DNA from: Toxorhynchites rutilus septentrionalis
Taxonomy: Eukaryota > Arthropoda > Insecta > Diptera > Culicidae
Length of the DNA: 64,000 nucleotides
Assembly: GCF_029784135.1 (NCBI RefSeq)
Contig: NC_073746.1
Span: 245,591,307-245,655,306 of the forward strand
Direction: 5' to 3'
The position numbers were made by a program, and so were the translations under genes. Below are positions 45,184 to 57,312 of this stretch, one piece after another (position 1 is the first letter of the stretch; each line of letters opens with the position of its first letter). Below the pieces are notes generated by a model. That model ran no database searches. It saw only the letters and a program-made list of their open reading frames with translations, and was not told the origin of the DNA.

Positions 45184-45938
45184 GTGTTCATACATCCTTT
45201 TCCCCTCCTTTTTGTCCTTCACGAGCTATCGGCTCCCATCCTACTAATATTAGAATAAGTTAAATTGTAAATACATATTAGATGTAAGGATAGTTTTAAT
45301 AATTGAGTGTGAAGCGTCAGTGTGAATGAGAATGTGAATGTGAATGTGAGTGTGAGTGTTAACACATCTCCTTACATCCCATCCTTTTCCTAATGAAAAT
45401 GTGTCACCCTTCTAAACTCGAGTCGACCGCGAGTAATCGGTTTCCTATTTTATTAACCATAGAATTAGGGAAACATGTTAATATATGCTAGTAGAAATAT
45501 AGTCAGGAGTATGGCTCCTTTAAACTTATGTAACTGAGCCTGTAAAAATAAACGGATTAATTAAAAAAAAAATACATATCCAAAAATCAGAAATGTGTTG
45601 TTTTTGATTTGTAAACAAATGCATTTTGGCTGTTCGGAATTTGAGACAAATGTGATTAATGTAATTTTTAGTTTTCACCATGAAACTATATTTGTGAATA
45701 AATTTTTTTGAAGTTAAATGAAAAAGAAGGCTCTATTGTATCCAAAAATCAAATTAATTTTGCGATAAAGTACCATTTTGAGTAATGAGACACATATAAT
45801 GGTCACCAAAGCTTAAGTGTTCGGAATTTGAGACAAAACGGTACACACCTGACGGATTTCATGTCAACTCGTCTTAGGAGTTGGCAGCACCGTCTCAGAA
45901 GACAGTGAAACGTGGGTATAAAAACATGGGTCATTTAA

Positions 45939-46076
45939 CCCTTTTACTACGGCAGTGTTGTCCGCGGGGTGCTACCGCTGAACGAAGCACTATGCCGAAA
46001 ATTATGCATATCGCGCTGGTGTGACCAATGTGCTGTATCACTCTGATGTCTATAGACAACACTAGTAGAAAAAGGG
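45939..46076. mobile_element. 138-bp TTAA-flanked MITE
   Basis: TTAA at 45935-45938 and 46077-46080. The ends are CCCTTTTACTACGGCAGTGT and, reverse-complemented, CCCTTTTTCTACTAGTGTTG. TTAA targets point to the piggyBac group. It is non-coding. Confidence 0.7.
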
Positions 46077-46389
46077 TTAAACAATTTTTTATACTTAAAA
46101 TTAAAAAAAAGACTACTTTTTGAAAAAGGTAAATAAAATTTAAAAATTTTTACAAAAATTTATGTCTTCAAAACCAAAATATCTACAAAATTTTGGTTGA
46201 AAGATGAAATGTAGGAAATTGTTTAAATTTTAATAAAAAAATACAAAATTTCGCTGAAAAAAAATTATTTTAAAAATTAACTCATTTTTCTCAAAAAAAT
46301 ATTATAAATACCTTTTTTCCATTCAGAAACATGTCAAACGAGAGAATTTACTAAAACGTATTCTAGAATATTTAAACTAAAATGTATTC

Positions 46390-47030
46390 TAGAATATTTA
46401 AACCAATGAATACTGATCAAAAGTGAAATAGGGAAACAAAAATCCGAAAATCAAACATGATTCCGTGTGTGGATGTAATTTTTGCGGCTTCGATATTAAG
46501 CATTTCGAGTGATTTTATTGCAAAATGAATTCGCTGATGGTTATATTTCGGTTTGTGAGTTGACAGAGAAGCGATATTAGGTATGTACGGAAAAGTAAAT
46601 TCTTTCATAAGTGGTAAATTGAAATTATTGAAATAATTGCACTGGTGAGGTTGAAATGGACAGTCACATCCAATGCATGATGGAAAGTGAAGAGAATAAT
46701 ATTGAACTCTTTTTTATATTGCTTTTTTTGGTTCTATTTCAGTTACTGGACACACAAGCACTGAGAGAGAGCGAAATTATTCCTCTCGCGAGCGATAAAC
46801 TTCTACGCTTCGTATGACCTGTCCATATTCTCCCCACTACATGTCCGATAAAAATGTTCTACTTTTCGGCTTGTTTTAATTTCAGTAAAAAACATGAAAA
46901 CACATTTTTATAAAACATTTGGCCAATTATTTCGAAAACCAGTATATTGAACTGTAAGAAACTGCTTTTAATGCATGAGTTTCCAAAGATACAATTGAAG
47001 TTTTCCTTAACATGTCCGTCTTACCCCCAT
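46390..47030 (-). repeat. Diverged copy of the GTAAGACGGACA MITE
   Basis: Inverted relative to 61890-62520. Matches include AATGAATACTGATC, GGATGTAATTTTTGCGG, the block CAGTTACTGGAC and CATGTCCGTCTTACCCCC at its right end. The outer left end is missing. Confidence 0.7.
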
Positions 47031-48180
47031 ACCAAAAATTTCGTAGATAGCCTTCTGAAAAGGCTGCAATGAACAAGGGTTACCTAACAAAATATTGAAT
47101 CTTAAAATTGATCGAAACTTTCGGAATCGGATTCAACTCATATCAATAACCGTACGATTATGAGTTTGAGTCATTTTTCATACATTCGCTATTCTCAGAG
47201 CAATAGAACCTATATTCTGAAAACAGATAGCAAACTTTCACTCTCATATGACAGAGCCGGGTATCAATCGTGTACATATTACATGTTTTTATGGTTACTA
47301 TAAATTGTAAATTACACAGTTGCCATTTAGGCGTAAGAGTATTCCTTCTGTTCCTACATTGTTCAGTAGACCGGACAACGGACGGTTGATATGATCATTG
47401 TTGTGTTATTAATAGCTCAACAGTCCGATGTTACTTGCAGAGCAGACCAGTTTTATGGATGTATCGGTCTTCATTCTACCGTGGATCGATCTCCATTGCT
47501 GATGATTGTATTCTAAAACAACACAAAGATGGTCAATTGGAGTTTAAAACTCACGGTCGATCGCTTAGCTAGCGAACGCACAACCAATGTGGCTACGAAG
47601 ACCCCCACTATGACTTTATCTAAATAGAATGTAACGAAAACTTGTTTTCGACTTTCAAAAGAAGGGAAAATAGATCTGCATGGTGGGGTACGAATTCGAG
47701 TTTGTCTCACTGTATGGTAACCAAACTATGGAATCCGATTTTGAAACTAGCGATCAGAAACATAGAATCTAATACATGCATAAGAATCTCAATCTGAAAT
47801 TCAGGGTTCTGGAAACAATTTTTTTGTGGCAATAAAAAAGCACTTGAATATTTGAAAGGCTTCAAAGAACAAACAAAAATCCGTGATACCACGCAATGCG
47901 GTTCATCGTGAGTTTGTTTCATATGTAATGATACTACACTCCCATATAAAATAAAATCTTCTTCACAAGATTAACAAAGGAAACCCCGAGACGGCTTTAC
48001 AATGATGCGAATCGGCGATTTATTCTGTGACGTTTCTCGCGCAATGCTGTAATCGTAACACTTTGGTTACACAGTAGCTAAAGTGCAGAATGGTTATAGT
48101 TAGTTCATACTTAGCTTATTAACGTGTAGTCGTAGTTGTTATTCTAATTCTGAAGAGCACAGTCATATCCGAGAGCTCTT
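47031..48180. other. No gene seen
   Basis: AT-rich sequence; no domain or repeat recognised by eye. Confidence 0.45.
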
Positions 48181-48186
48181 TTAAGA

Positions 48187-48830
48187 CGGTTTTATTTAGC
48201 TTGCCCTGTAATCTGTTTGTATGTTTGTGACGTGTTTGTCTGTAGCGACCACTGACCCACATTAATTGAAATTTGACCCCCTTTATTGGAAATAAAGGTG
48301 GAACACACCTTTATTTCTATAGTCATTATAAAACTGCGTATTTCATGATCCTAAAAATTCAAGATGGCGGCCGCTACAAAATGGCGGATCACATATTTTC
48401 TCAAAACCTCATCGATATGGGTTTTCCCCAAACCCCATCAATATGGGTATCAAATGAAAGTGCTTGACTAGTAGAATACGGTTATTTATGAAAGATGCAA
48501 ATCCAAGATGGCTGCCACTACCAAATGGCGGACTACATATTATATCAAAACCCCGTTAATATGGGTATCGAATGAAAGGGCTTCACTAGTAGAACACAGT
48601 TATTTATGAAAAATACAAATCCAAGATGGCTGCCACTACAAAATGGCGGACTATATATTTTCTCAAAACATCATTAATATGTGTATCAAATGAAAGGGCC
48701 TGACTAGTAGAATACGGTTATTTATGAAAAATGCTAGTAGATCACAGCAGATAATGAGAAATCCTAATCCAAGATGGCCGCCATCACAAAATAGCAAATT
48801 ACTTTATTAAACGGTTTTATTTAGCTTGAA
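48187..48830 (+). repeat. Tandem repeats of an AAGATGGC...AAATGGCGGA unit
   Basis: Units begin near 48360, 48504, 48621 and 48770 (spacing 117-149 bp). Each has CAAGATGGC, AAATGGCGGA, GGGTATC(A/G)AATGAAAG and ACTAGTAGAA. The block is bounded by two direct copies of ACGGTTTTATTTAGCTTG (48187 and 48814), so it may be a mobile element with an inner tandem array. Confidence 0.75.
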
Positions 48831-51640
48831 CTGTTTGTATGTATGTTTGTATGTCTGTAGGATTGTTCCAAATTAATAGAAATTTGACCAATAGGAACTG
48901 ACCGAATTTATAAAACACCTTTATCTCTGTTGTCATTTTAAAGTGAACTAGCGCATATGTGTCAAATTAGGTATTCGAATATTTCAAAACATTTAAATAA
49001 TTTTGTCTTCTTCATGATTTACAGTAGTTATATAGTATATTTTTACGGATTCACATGTTTTATAGGATTATAAGATCCACATTCTATTGGTGTCAATGCG
49101 CCCCTCACTTGAGCTAACTTTGAATCAACTATCCGATGATTATTTGGCACGTATTCAGACCATTTCTGGATTATAACACTTACAAATATTGTAAACATCA
49201 TGCTTGCACACCATTTGTATAAGATTTACATAGCTAAACCATTAAAATAACGCATTTTGATGAACTCTATTCTGATCATGAGTTGTCCAATTCAATTATG
49301 TTCAATTATGCACTTTCAAAATGCCCAAGAAAAGGTAATATTCTGAAGAAAGCCTAAATTATGAATGGATCAATATGACAGTAAACTCAAGCAATGATAA
49401 ATGCAACATATACTTGTGAATTCGAATGTTTTCATTCAAAAATGGTGATTTCAAAAACCGGACAAACCATGATCATTTTTGGGGCAAACCATGATCAGAG
49501 GTGGTCAAACCATGATCATAATTCCTCTTTAAGGAAAATCGTTAAAAAGCATAAAAATTTAAATAATTTCAACAGCTTATGGTAGTATTGGCCACTAGAG
49601 ACTTAGGGCTTTTCAACAAACCCAAACTCGTATCGATTATGTGTGATTTTCATGAAGAAAAATCGATTTGCATTTACTATTAACGTAAGAACACCCCAAA
49701 TCGGACAAACCAAGATCATTTACCCTACGAGAACAAACAAAGAAAGTCATCCGACTTCTTGAAATATCAGAGGAGGAAAGCAACCAATTCGGATTCTGTG
49801 TAAAAAAAAATCAAGCATTCATCAACTGGTTTAATCGGAAGTGTCACACTCGTTTTTTACCCACGTATGTATACGCGTAGCTGATACATCATCACGGGAT
49901 TGAATTTACGCTGTTTTTATTGTCTGTTACAGTAACCTCATTTTCATGTTAGCTGAATCCCGTTTCCAACGCAATATTGACAAAGTTTTTCCAAGTCCAT
50001 CGTCCGATGACAAGAAACAAGCAGAAACGCGAAAAGGGCTCCATGTGGAGCCCTCCTGCTCTCGCTGCTCCACCCCTTCGTTTGCTGTTTGTGAATCAAA
50101 TTCGCTTCGAATAGTGTAGAGTAACACGCGTGACACACGTGTATGCGAAACTGACTCATTTTATTTACCTGTACCAGATATCCAAATTTGGTCGCGAATG
50201 ATGAATCCATCGAGAGTTTGACGCTAACAGGCACAAACTATTTATTAGTTGTTTTACTTCTTTTTTCTTGCCTTGTGTGAGTGTATATATAGTTTCACTG
50301 TATCGATTTCTGCATTTGTAACCTGAGAACCCCCTCACCGTAATATCAATGGGAGTAATTCACTTGACGACATATTGTAAGCTTTCTCGTGCCAGAGGTT
50401 GAGAGTTATCTTCGGAATGGCCTAATTAAGCGTGTTGCTATTTTCGCCTCAAGGTTGACTTATTTTGCCTTCGCGTTGTCACTCTTGTCACCTTTGTTCG
50501 ACGAACAAGAGGGGCAAGACAAGACCACAAAGTCAAATGAAATCGAATAGGCACTTGGGCTGTGTAAGCAGTTCCACATTGCGCGTGCGACATTAGGAGA
50601 CCGTCCACGAGAGTACAAGACGCACCGGTCGTCATCAAGGGTGCGAGGAGGGAGGGAGGTGAAGAGGGGACGTGAGCAATGTCTTACTACAGTTACTGGT
50701 AAAGACCATACGCAGTTTTCACCGTTCTTTTTTCTGGCCTCTCAAGTGTCTTTCATCGATACTTACACTATTTTAATTGCAGTTGAATGAACTGTTTCAG
50801 GAACGCTTCCTGTTTCCTCGTCGGATTGTTTAATTTCGTCGTCTAGAGACGGTGTGATAGTATGGTATAGTGGGGGAGGGGTAGAAATGATTTAGAGCTG
50901 TTACAGTAGCGATTCCTTTTGCATTGCGCAATTCGTCTCCTAGGGAGGAAAAAATGCTTTAGAATCGCTATATTTTTAGATCTCGCGTCGAATGGCACAG
51001 TTTGAAGCGAGCAACGTTTCGGGCGGATAATTCCTTCGTACGGCGGGGGGTGGCAACCCCTTCGGCTCCGTCGATGATACTAGGTACTGGGTGTGCTTAG
51101 CACTTAAAATGCAGTTTACTTGCTCACGAGAAGGTCGTTTGTTGGCTCCACTATTTTTTTTTATTTGAACGATGGTGCGGTCGCACACCTTCACACAGAC
51201 ACGGGTACTTCTATCGTCATCGGTAGCGGAATAACCGTTGTCATAAAGGTTGTCGTCGAGAGGATTGTTTCAACAATAAAAACGTGCGAATATAAGCAGC
51301 CTCGCACGCGCCTACAACGATTTGTCTTGACTGGACGGAGCTATGTCAGGCAAATGATGTTTCTGTTTGTTGATAGTTGGAATCGCTGCTCAGTTTTTTT
51401 TCTACGATAGGAGATGAGTTTTTCTATATTGGTTATTAAAATTCATGAGGTTTCTTCATAGACTTGGATACGTGGGTTCAAATGAATGATACTGTTCTCA
51501 GATACACAGGTTAGTTTGACAATAGTTCTAAGAGAACCTATTGCTGCTATAGCAGAAAAATTCGCAACTGTTGATCTTTGTTAGCTTTGAGTAATCAGTT
51601 GTACAACTTGACGGAAAACACACAGAATCTCTATTCGATG
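48831..51640. other. No gene recognised; short CAAACCATGATCA repeats
   Basis: CAAACCATGATCA recurs near 49464, 49486 and 49507, with a variant (CAAACCAAGATCA) near 49707. The part from about 50,440 to 51,300 is richer in GC and might be host-derived, but no exon could be defined. Open frames in this stretch show no known domain. Confidence 0.45.
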
Positions 51641-51649
51641 ACAATAACG

Positions 51650-51775
51650 TTCCTCAGTGCTCCCGTGGTTAGCGCCACACTGTCACATACATATAAAACC
51701 GGGGGGTTCGGGTTCGATTCCCGATCTGGCCGGGGATTTTTCATCAAAGAAATTTCTTCCGACTTGCATTGTGGT
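51650..51775 (+). mobile_element. tRNA-derived SINE fragment
   Basis: GGTTCGATTCC at 51711-51721 is a perfect pol III B box. Flanking sequence (CTCCCGTGGTTAGCG before, then AAAGAAATTTC and TCCGACTTGCA after) matches the SINE at 57313-57587, so this is the same family with a shortened A-box region and no tail. Confidence 0.75.
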
Positions 51776-52082
51776 CACCAGGGTTACCATATCTACAGAA
51801 TAATCTGTATTTATACAGATTTTTCAGATTTTTTAAATACAATATTAGTTATGTCCAGGATTGCCATGATAAAATCTGTATTTTTGTTCTAAAAATCATA
51901 GTTCTTTTCCAGAAAATCTGTATTGATATCTGTATTGAATTTATAGGTCTATTTTCAGCTTCATTATTATTGTTTTGCATAGTTATTATTGATTTGACGT
52001 TGTTGATGGTATTCGTGTAGCGCCAGCAAACATATACACTAGTGTGGCAGCGAAAATGGTCATGTCAAATTTAAAAAACCCA

Positions 52083-52382
52083 CCATGTACATTTTGTTTA
52101 TTGGCCCAAAAAAATTACCTGTGCAAAATTTCAGCTCAATCGGACATGATATATGGGTGCCTCAAAGCTCTCAAAGTTTTGATTTTTTGATCCTCGAAAA
52201 TCTTCCAAGGAGGGAGTAGAAGAAATTTAGAAAATCGATTTTTTTTTCGATGCCAAATGATTTAAAAATGCATAAAACGTCGAGATCTGGTGTTATCTCG
52301 AAAAAATCATTTCCGATTGAGCTGAAACTTTGCACAGATCATTTTTTTGGGCCAATAAACAAAATGCACATGTTCGGTTTAT
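52083..52382. repeat. Foldback repeat with ~65-bp arms
   Basis: The left arm has CATTTTGTTTATTGGCCCAA and AGCTCAATCGG; the right arm has the mirror order CCGATTGAGCTGAAA, then TTGGGCCAATAAACAAAATG. No open frame or clear target duplication. Confidence 0.75.
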
Positions 52383-53042
52383 GAAATTCGATGATGAACT
52401 TTTTTTCCATACATCCATTGCCCCTCTAAGGGAGGGTATAACAGCGAACGAGATGCCAACTTATCTGTACATAAGAAAAGAAGACGAAGAAATTCGACCA
52501 GCAAATATCCTATTTGGTATAACGCTCGCATAAGGTATTACAAGAATAGAAAACAAAAAACACACAAAAAATATAAAATAGGCAAAAGTAATCAAAATTT
52601 GCTGGAATATCAGAATATTTCCCAAGAACTCAATTTTGCCATTAACCCTTTGCGGTCGCATTAAATTTGGTCATGGGTATCGTACTGGTCGGAATTATTT
52701 TTCCTTGAAAAGACAGTGATACATGCAAGATTATGAAAAATAAACATTTTTTATTGTTTTTGTGAACTATGTATTATGAACTATGTGATGAACTATGTGA
52801 ACTATGTAAGTATTTACTTAACACTTTGACGTTCGCACGATTCGTAAAAAAATATGCGCTTGGCGCCGGCAGCGCTAACTCGGATTACTTGTCGCCGCCC
52901 GTTCTTGACATTATCGGGAAATTAGAAATTGAAATAGAAATAGATCTAGATCTAGAAATAGAAATCTAATCTTATCGTTAGTTTTCATAAGTTCTCAACC
53001 CTATTCCCCTAATTTCATGAAATTTCGAAGACGTAAATATTA
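52383..53042. other. No gene; a TTAA-type end and a simple repeat
   Basis: TTAACACTTTGACGTTCGC near 52818 resembles the ends of the 60666-62745 unit. A GAAATAGAAATAGATCT-type simple repeat lies at about 52925-52968. Confidence 0.45.
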
Positions 53043-53049
53043 CAAACAT

Positions 53050-53278
53050 GTTCGTATTCCCCCCACTATATGTCAATGCGGATAATCATCGAATAAATGT
53101 TCTTCTTTTCGGTCTGTTTTAATTTTATTAAAAACATTGAAAAACCTTTGACCGATTATTTCGAAAAACAGTACATTGAAATGCAAGAAACTGCATTTAA
53201 GTTTGGTAAAACACGAGTTTCGAAAAATATAATAAAAGTTCTTCTTAATATGTCCGTTTTTCCCCACCTTCCCTACTT
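53050..53278 (-). repeat. Partial copy of the GTAAGACGGACA MITE
   Basis: Same orientation as the 46.4-kb copy. Shared blocks are CCCCCACTA, TGTTCTNCTTTTCGG, GATTATTTCGAAAA and ATGTCCGT near the right end. Only the last third of the element remains. Confidence 0.65.
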
Positions 53279-54060
53279 ATAAAAACATTAAAATTGATAG
53301 TCTGTGTATGTTATTGTAACTTAAACTAAACCCCAACAGAATGCAAATGATACTCAAGTGCTATCGCCGGCCACTGAGATACTATGCGCACGAAACCACT
53401 GTGGTGTCGTCGGCAGTCAGGCGCTAGTTTGCGTGCGTAACCACTGTGGTGTCGCCGGACGCCAAAATGTTAACAATGTATTTTAATGTGTTATTTTTGT
53501 ATGAAAATTATAGTTTGTAATTCGTCTTCGTGTGAAATCTTTCTTTTTTTCTTTCAAGATTAAATCATATGAAGTATAATCAATACATAATTTTATTTTT
53601 ATCATCCGTTGAATATGAGTCACTTTTGCCATTTATGCAAAAAATGTGTAATTAATGCCAGCAATGTGCATCTGAAAAGAACAGCACTTTTCACTTTTAA
53701 CAAGCAAAGATTTTTTACATGAGATTATTCAGATGAGATAAGACACTTATGCAAACAATTATTCTGCATAAAAAATTCAAATAACATGAGACATTTATGC
53801 AAAGAGTAGTTCTGATACTTATGAATAGTCTTTTCCATCACACCAAAGTGTTACAATGGCTAAACTCTGCTGTTATGATTTTTGTCCTACGTTCCTGTGC
53901 ATTCAACGCACTGTGCGTTGTCTTGTGCGGGTGACTACTTTGCTTGATACTGAATACCGTTATCTATTACTCATAGGAGCACCGTATTGATTCGGGAACA
54001 GGTTCACTAGACATCAAGCTTCGTTTAGGAAAAGCATAAACTGATATTTGGTTGAGTAAA
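53279..54060. other. No gene seen
   Basis: Contains a short direct duplication (AACCACTGTGGTGTCG near 53394 and 53441). Otherwise AT-rich. Confidence 0.45.
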
Positions 54061-55734
54061 ATATAAGACTAGCATGGTTTCTTGCTGTGGTGGCTGAGAG
54101 TAGACAAACGACCAGAACGGTAAAAAAGGTATGGTGGCTGAGAGCAGACAAACGACTACAAAGAGTTAAAAGTGCGCACGAAGTGTATAATAGAAAGATC
54201 GAAACTGGAGTCAAATCATGTACGAGGAAATTCTTTAATTACGTAAAGTCTAAGCTCAAAAGCAATAACTTTCCATCGCACATGCATCTCGATGAAGATG
54301 TAGGGCATTCTAAGAACGAAATTTGTGATCTCTTTGCGAATTTCATTCAGGAAATATACTCCACATTTTCCGAAGAAAATCGCGATCGGAACTACTTTTC
54401 ATTTTTACCTGAATATCCAAATGACATATCGATGAACTATCTTTCACAACAAGAAATATGCCATGCATCAAAGAAACTAGATGGAACGAAAGGACCAGGA
54501 CCTGACGGAATAGCACCTGTATTTCTGAAGAACCTAGCTGAGGAACTCACCCGTTCCCTTGTATTGCATTTTCAATGTGTCACTACAATCTGGAATATTC
54601 CCAGAAAAATGGAAACAATCTTTTTTGGTACCTATCTTTAAATCAGGCGCTAAATCTGACGTACGTAATTATCGTGGAATTGCCATTATCTAAACAATTC
54701 GAAGGAATAGTGAATGAAAAAGACTTCCAACAAATAAAGAATAGAATAACGTGTACACAACATGGCTTCTTCAATGGACGCTCAGCTACAACTAATCTGT
54801 TGACATTTGTGACTTTTATTTTGAATGCGTTGGAAAACGGCAACACGTAGAAGCTCTTTACACTGACTTCAGTAAAGCATTTGACAGCATCGACGTTCCA
54901 TTACTACTCTTCAAATTGCAGAAAATTGGAATGGAACAAGGACTCTTAAATTGGCTCTATTCTTATCTAACAAATCGTGAACAATTTGTTCATTTTCAAA
55001 ATTCTCTCTCAAATCCAGTAAAAGTCACTTCGGGAGTCCCACAAAGCTCTCATCTTGTTCCCCATCTTTTCATTCTGTACGTTAATGACATCTCCTTCGT
55101 CCTCAAGCGTATTAAAGCTTTTCGCAGAAATTGGTAATGGAAACAACATCGAAGCATTCCAAAACGAAATACATGTATTCCATACTTGGTGTAATAGAGA
55201 TCTACTAAAACTGAATGTAAAAAAATGCAACTCCATTACATTAAGCAGAAAAAATCATGTACCAAATATTGTAATACGTCTTGGAAATCAAAATGTAGAG
55301 AAATGTGTTAGAGATCTAGGCGTCGTCCTGGACTGTAAACTCACATTCATAGAACACTAAAATAGTGTGTTAAGCTTTGTCAAACGCTTCTCACATAACT
55401 TCCACACCCAAAATTGATTATTAGCTCATGTTTTGTCATCCCGATTTATGACATTAAATGAGACATAACATAACAGAATATGTCATGACTCACAAATACT
55501 GTTAAGCATTTGTATAATACACATGGTACAGCAATATAAGATTAATACGAGCGAGCGAAACAAAAGACAAATAAGCTTTCCACATACTTTGCCACATACA
55601 CGGCCCAGACCGAGATAGATATTGTTCTCCTTCATGCGCTCCTTTTTTACTCTTAGAAAACACTTCCCAACTTTATTCTATAATCAGGTGCAATATTATC
55701 ACGTATTTAATGAACAACTGTCGAAGCATCATTA

Positions 55735-55930
55735 GCCACGTAGATAGCGTGGTCGAGTAAAATAGCTTTGCATTCCAGCCGGCCTTGGTTTGATTCCCAT
55801 TGACGTCGTTATGGACTTTTTTTGCACAATCCCAAATGAAATAAGAAAAGAAAACAGAAAGAGATGTCTAATGAGCTTTTAAAACAGCTCATTATTTGCG
55901 CATTTGACTCTACAGCACACGGAATGGGAT
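55735..55930 (+). mobile_element. tRNA-derived SINE-like insertion in the LINE
   Basis: GGTTTGATTCC (55787-55797) fits a B box and TAGCGTGGTCGAG (near 55745) fits an A box at tRNA-like spacing. It lies in the about 540-bp stretch that interrupts the LINE frame. Exact ends are uncertain; the left part of the interruption (55435-55735) is unidentified. Confidence 0.5.
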
Positions 55931-56098
55931 CATTTCTGCCAAAGATGAATTGTTTTCTGCCAACGCTAGTTTGGGTGCAGGACCCATACACAATCAAGTT
56001 GTTGTATTTACATATGTAAGGCCCATTCCGGAATACTGTAACATCGTTTCGGACCCGTATATGGTCGTACACGAAGAACGCATTGAGTCAGTCCAGAA

Positions 56099-56419
56099 TA
56101 TAAATGGGCGAGCGCTCACGAGCCGCTCATTTGAGCCGGCTCGTCAGAACGAGCGTACGATCCACGGTTCTTCACAATTGAACCGCGGTTCAAAAAAGAG
56201 CTGCTTTTAAAAAATGTCTCGGCTCAAAAAAAAAAGCCGCGGTTCAAAAAAGAGCCGCCTTTTGAAAGAGTCTCGGCTCAGAAAGAGCCGCTTTTTGAAA
56301 GAGTCTCGGTTAAAAAAAGATTCGCGGTTCAAAAATGAACCGCTCAAATGAGCCGGCTCGTTTCAATGAACGAGCGGCTCTGGGCCGCTCACTGAAATGA
56401 ACCGTTTTGCCCACCTCTA
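56099..56419. mobile_element. 321-bp hAT-type MITE
   Basis: The 8-bp direct repeat GTCCAGAA flanks it (56091-56098, 56420-56427). The ends are TATAAATGGGC and, reverse-complemented, TAGAGGTGGGC. The interior is full of GAGCCG, CGGCTC and GGTTCA motifs in both orientations. The LINE frame is continuous across the repeat when the insert is ignored. 8-bp duplications are the hallmark of hAT elements. Confidence 0.9.
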
Positions 56420-56896
56420 GTCCAGAAACAGTTTTTCTTATTTGCACTCCGTAAATTGAACTGGACCTCATTTCCACTTCCTTCTCATGAAGCACGCTGC
56501 ATGTTCATAAACATCCTAGCACTGAAGGAACGCCATAGGTTTGCAATGCTTTCTTTCGTTAATGATCTAATTTCGAAACGAGTACAATCAGCTGAATTAC
56601 TTGAAAAATTAAATTTCTATGTACCTGGGCGTCAATTAAGAACACGCAATTTGTTTCTAACCAAAACACTCAGAACAAATTATGCAAACAACGCTCCTAT
56701 CAATCGCATGATGCGTATATACAATCAGCACTGCGAATTAATTGACACAACAATGAATAAAAAACAGCTAAAAAGAAACATGTACCATAGGAATAATATT
56801 TAACTTAAGAAAACATTGTAACATTAATATATAAGTATGTAGTCTACATTTGTTTGACGAAAATGAAGAAATAAATAAATAAAAACATAAGAAAAG

Positions 56897-57237
56897 TCAA
56901 CGTTTGTCCACGGAGGGGGAATAGAGATGTCTGGAATCGTACTTTTCCTGTCCTTATGGTATTTGTACAGCCACTAACCGCAAAGTTTTTGAATTGATAT
57001 GTATTTCGTATGAATAAGATGAGTATAATTTTTTCAAAGAAATTTGGCTGTAGAAGTCGATGTTATCACTTCATTCTGGAAAAGGAGTCTCTTGCCAAAA
57101 ATAGTTTGAGAATCCCTGTTATAAACGATCCTTGTATTGAATTCCGTCCTTATGGCCTGATAAATTATTGTATTGTAAATGCTTTTATGACCTGCAGTAC
57201 TGCAAGCGATACAGCGGCGTGAAAGTCGTCATGTACC
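56897..57237. other. Decayed GTCCACGTGG-type end; no gene
   Basis: About 56897-56973 matches the right end of the 2885-7753 unit (TTTGTCCACGGAGGGGGA, then TCGTACTTTTCCTGTCC). The rest has no recognised content. Confidence 0.55.
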
Positions 57238-57312
57238 TTAACCCATTACTGCCCAGGTGTACAAGAACTTGATCCAAATGGCATGAATCTTTCTAGTCCA
57301 TCTAGGTTTATC

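Larger units (their letters stand above)
40879..45573 (+). mobile_element. RNase H-bearing LINE (I/R1/LOA-like), 5'-truncated
   Basis: The 10-bp direct repeat ACATATCCAA flanks it at 40869-40878 and 45574-45583, and the 3' end is A-rich. It carries the reverse transcriptase and C-terminal RNase H of the second ORF and a 3' UTR with TGTGAATG/TGTGAGTG repeats. The first ORF and endonuclease are missing. T6 interrupts it at 42277-44071. Confidence 0.9.
39371..45841. mobile_element. TA-flanked element made of ~395-bp repeats, split by a LINE
   Basis: The left end reads CCGTTTTGCCTCATATTCCG and the right end reverse-complements to CCGTTTTGTCTCAAATTCCG, both followed by AACACTT, with TA on each side (39369-39370, 45842-45843). 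The interior has units beginning ATTCCGAACACTTCATTTT at about 39388, 39785 and 40175, each closing with GTTCGGAATTTGA-like sequence. Subtracting the LINE and its target duplication leaves about 1.77 kb. TA targets suggest the Tc1/mariner group. There is no transposase. Confidence 0.65.
54087..56800 (+). pseudogene. Jockey/CR1-like reverse transcriptase, heavily broken
   Basis: In order: KLDGTKGPGPDGIAPVFLKN (54470-54535), an ITCTQHGFFNGRSATTNLL motif (54750-54800), ALYTDFSKAFDSIDVPLLLF with the motif A aspartate (54855-54910), and SGVPQSSHLVPHLFILYVND (55035-55090), where the usual QGSxLGP is changed. Then LNVKKCNSITLSR and RDLGVVLDCKLTF. The FADD aspartates fall at a frameshift near 55110 and are not intact. 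After the insertions, FFLFALRKLNWTSFPLPSHE to NMYHRNNI completes the C-terminus. At least four frame breaks make it inactive. Confidence 0.88.
54087..56884 (+). mobile_element. Jockey/CR1-like LINE, 5'-truncated
   Basis: Reverse transcriptase fragments in several frames run from 54.1 to 56.8 kb and end with an AAATAAATAAATAAAA tail (about 56868-56884). There is no RNase H. Two insertions split it: a region with a tRNA-derived SINE (about 55435-55975) and a hAT-type MITE (56099-56419). Confidence 0.85.
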
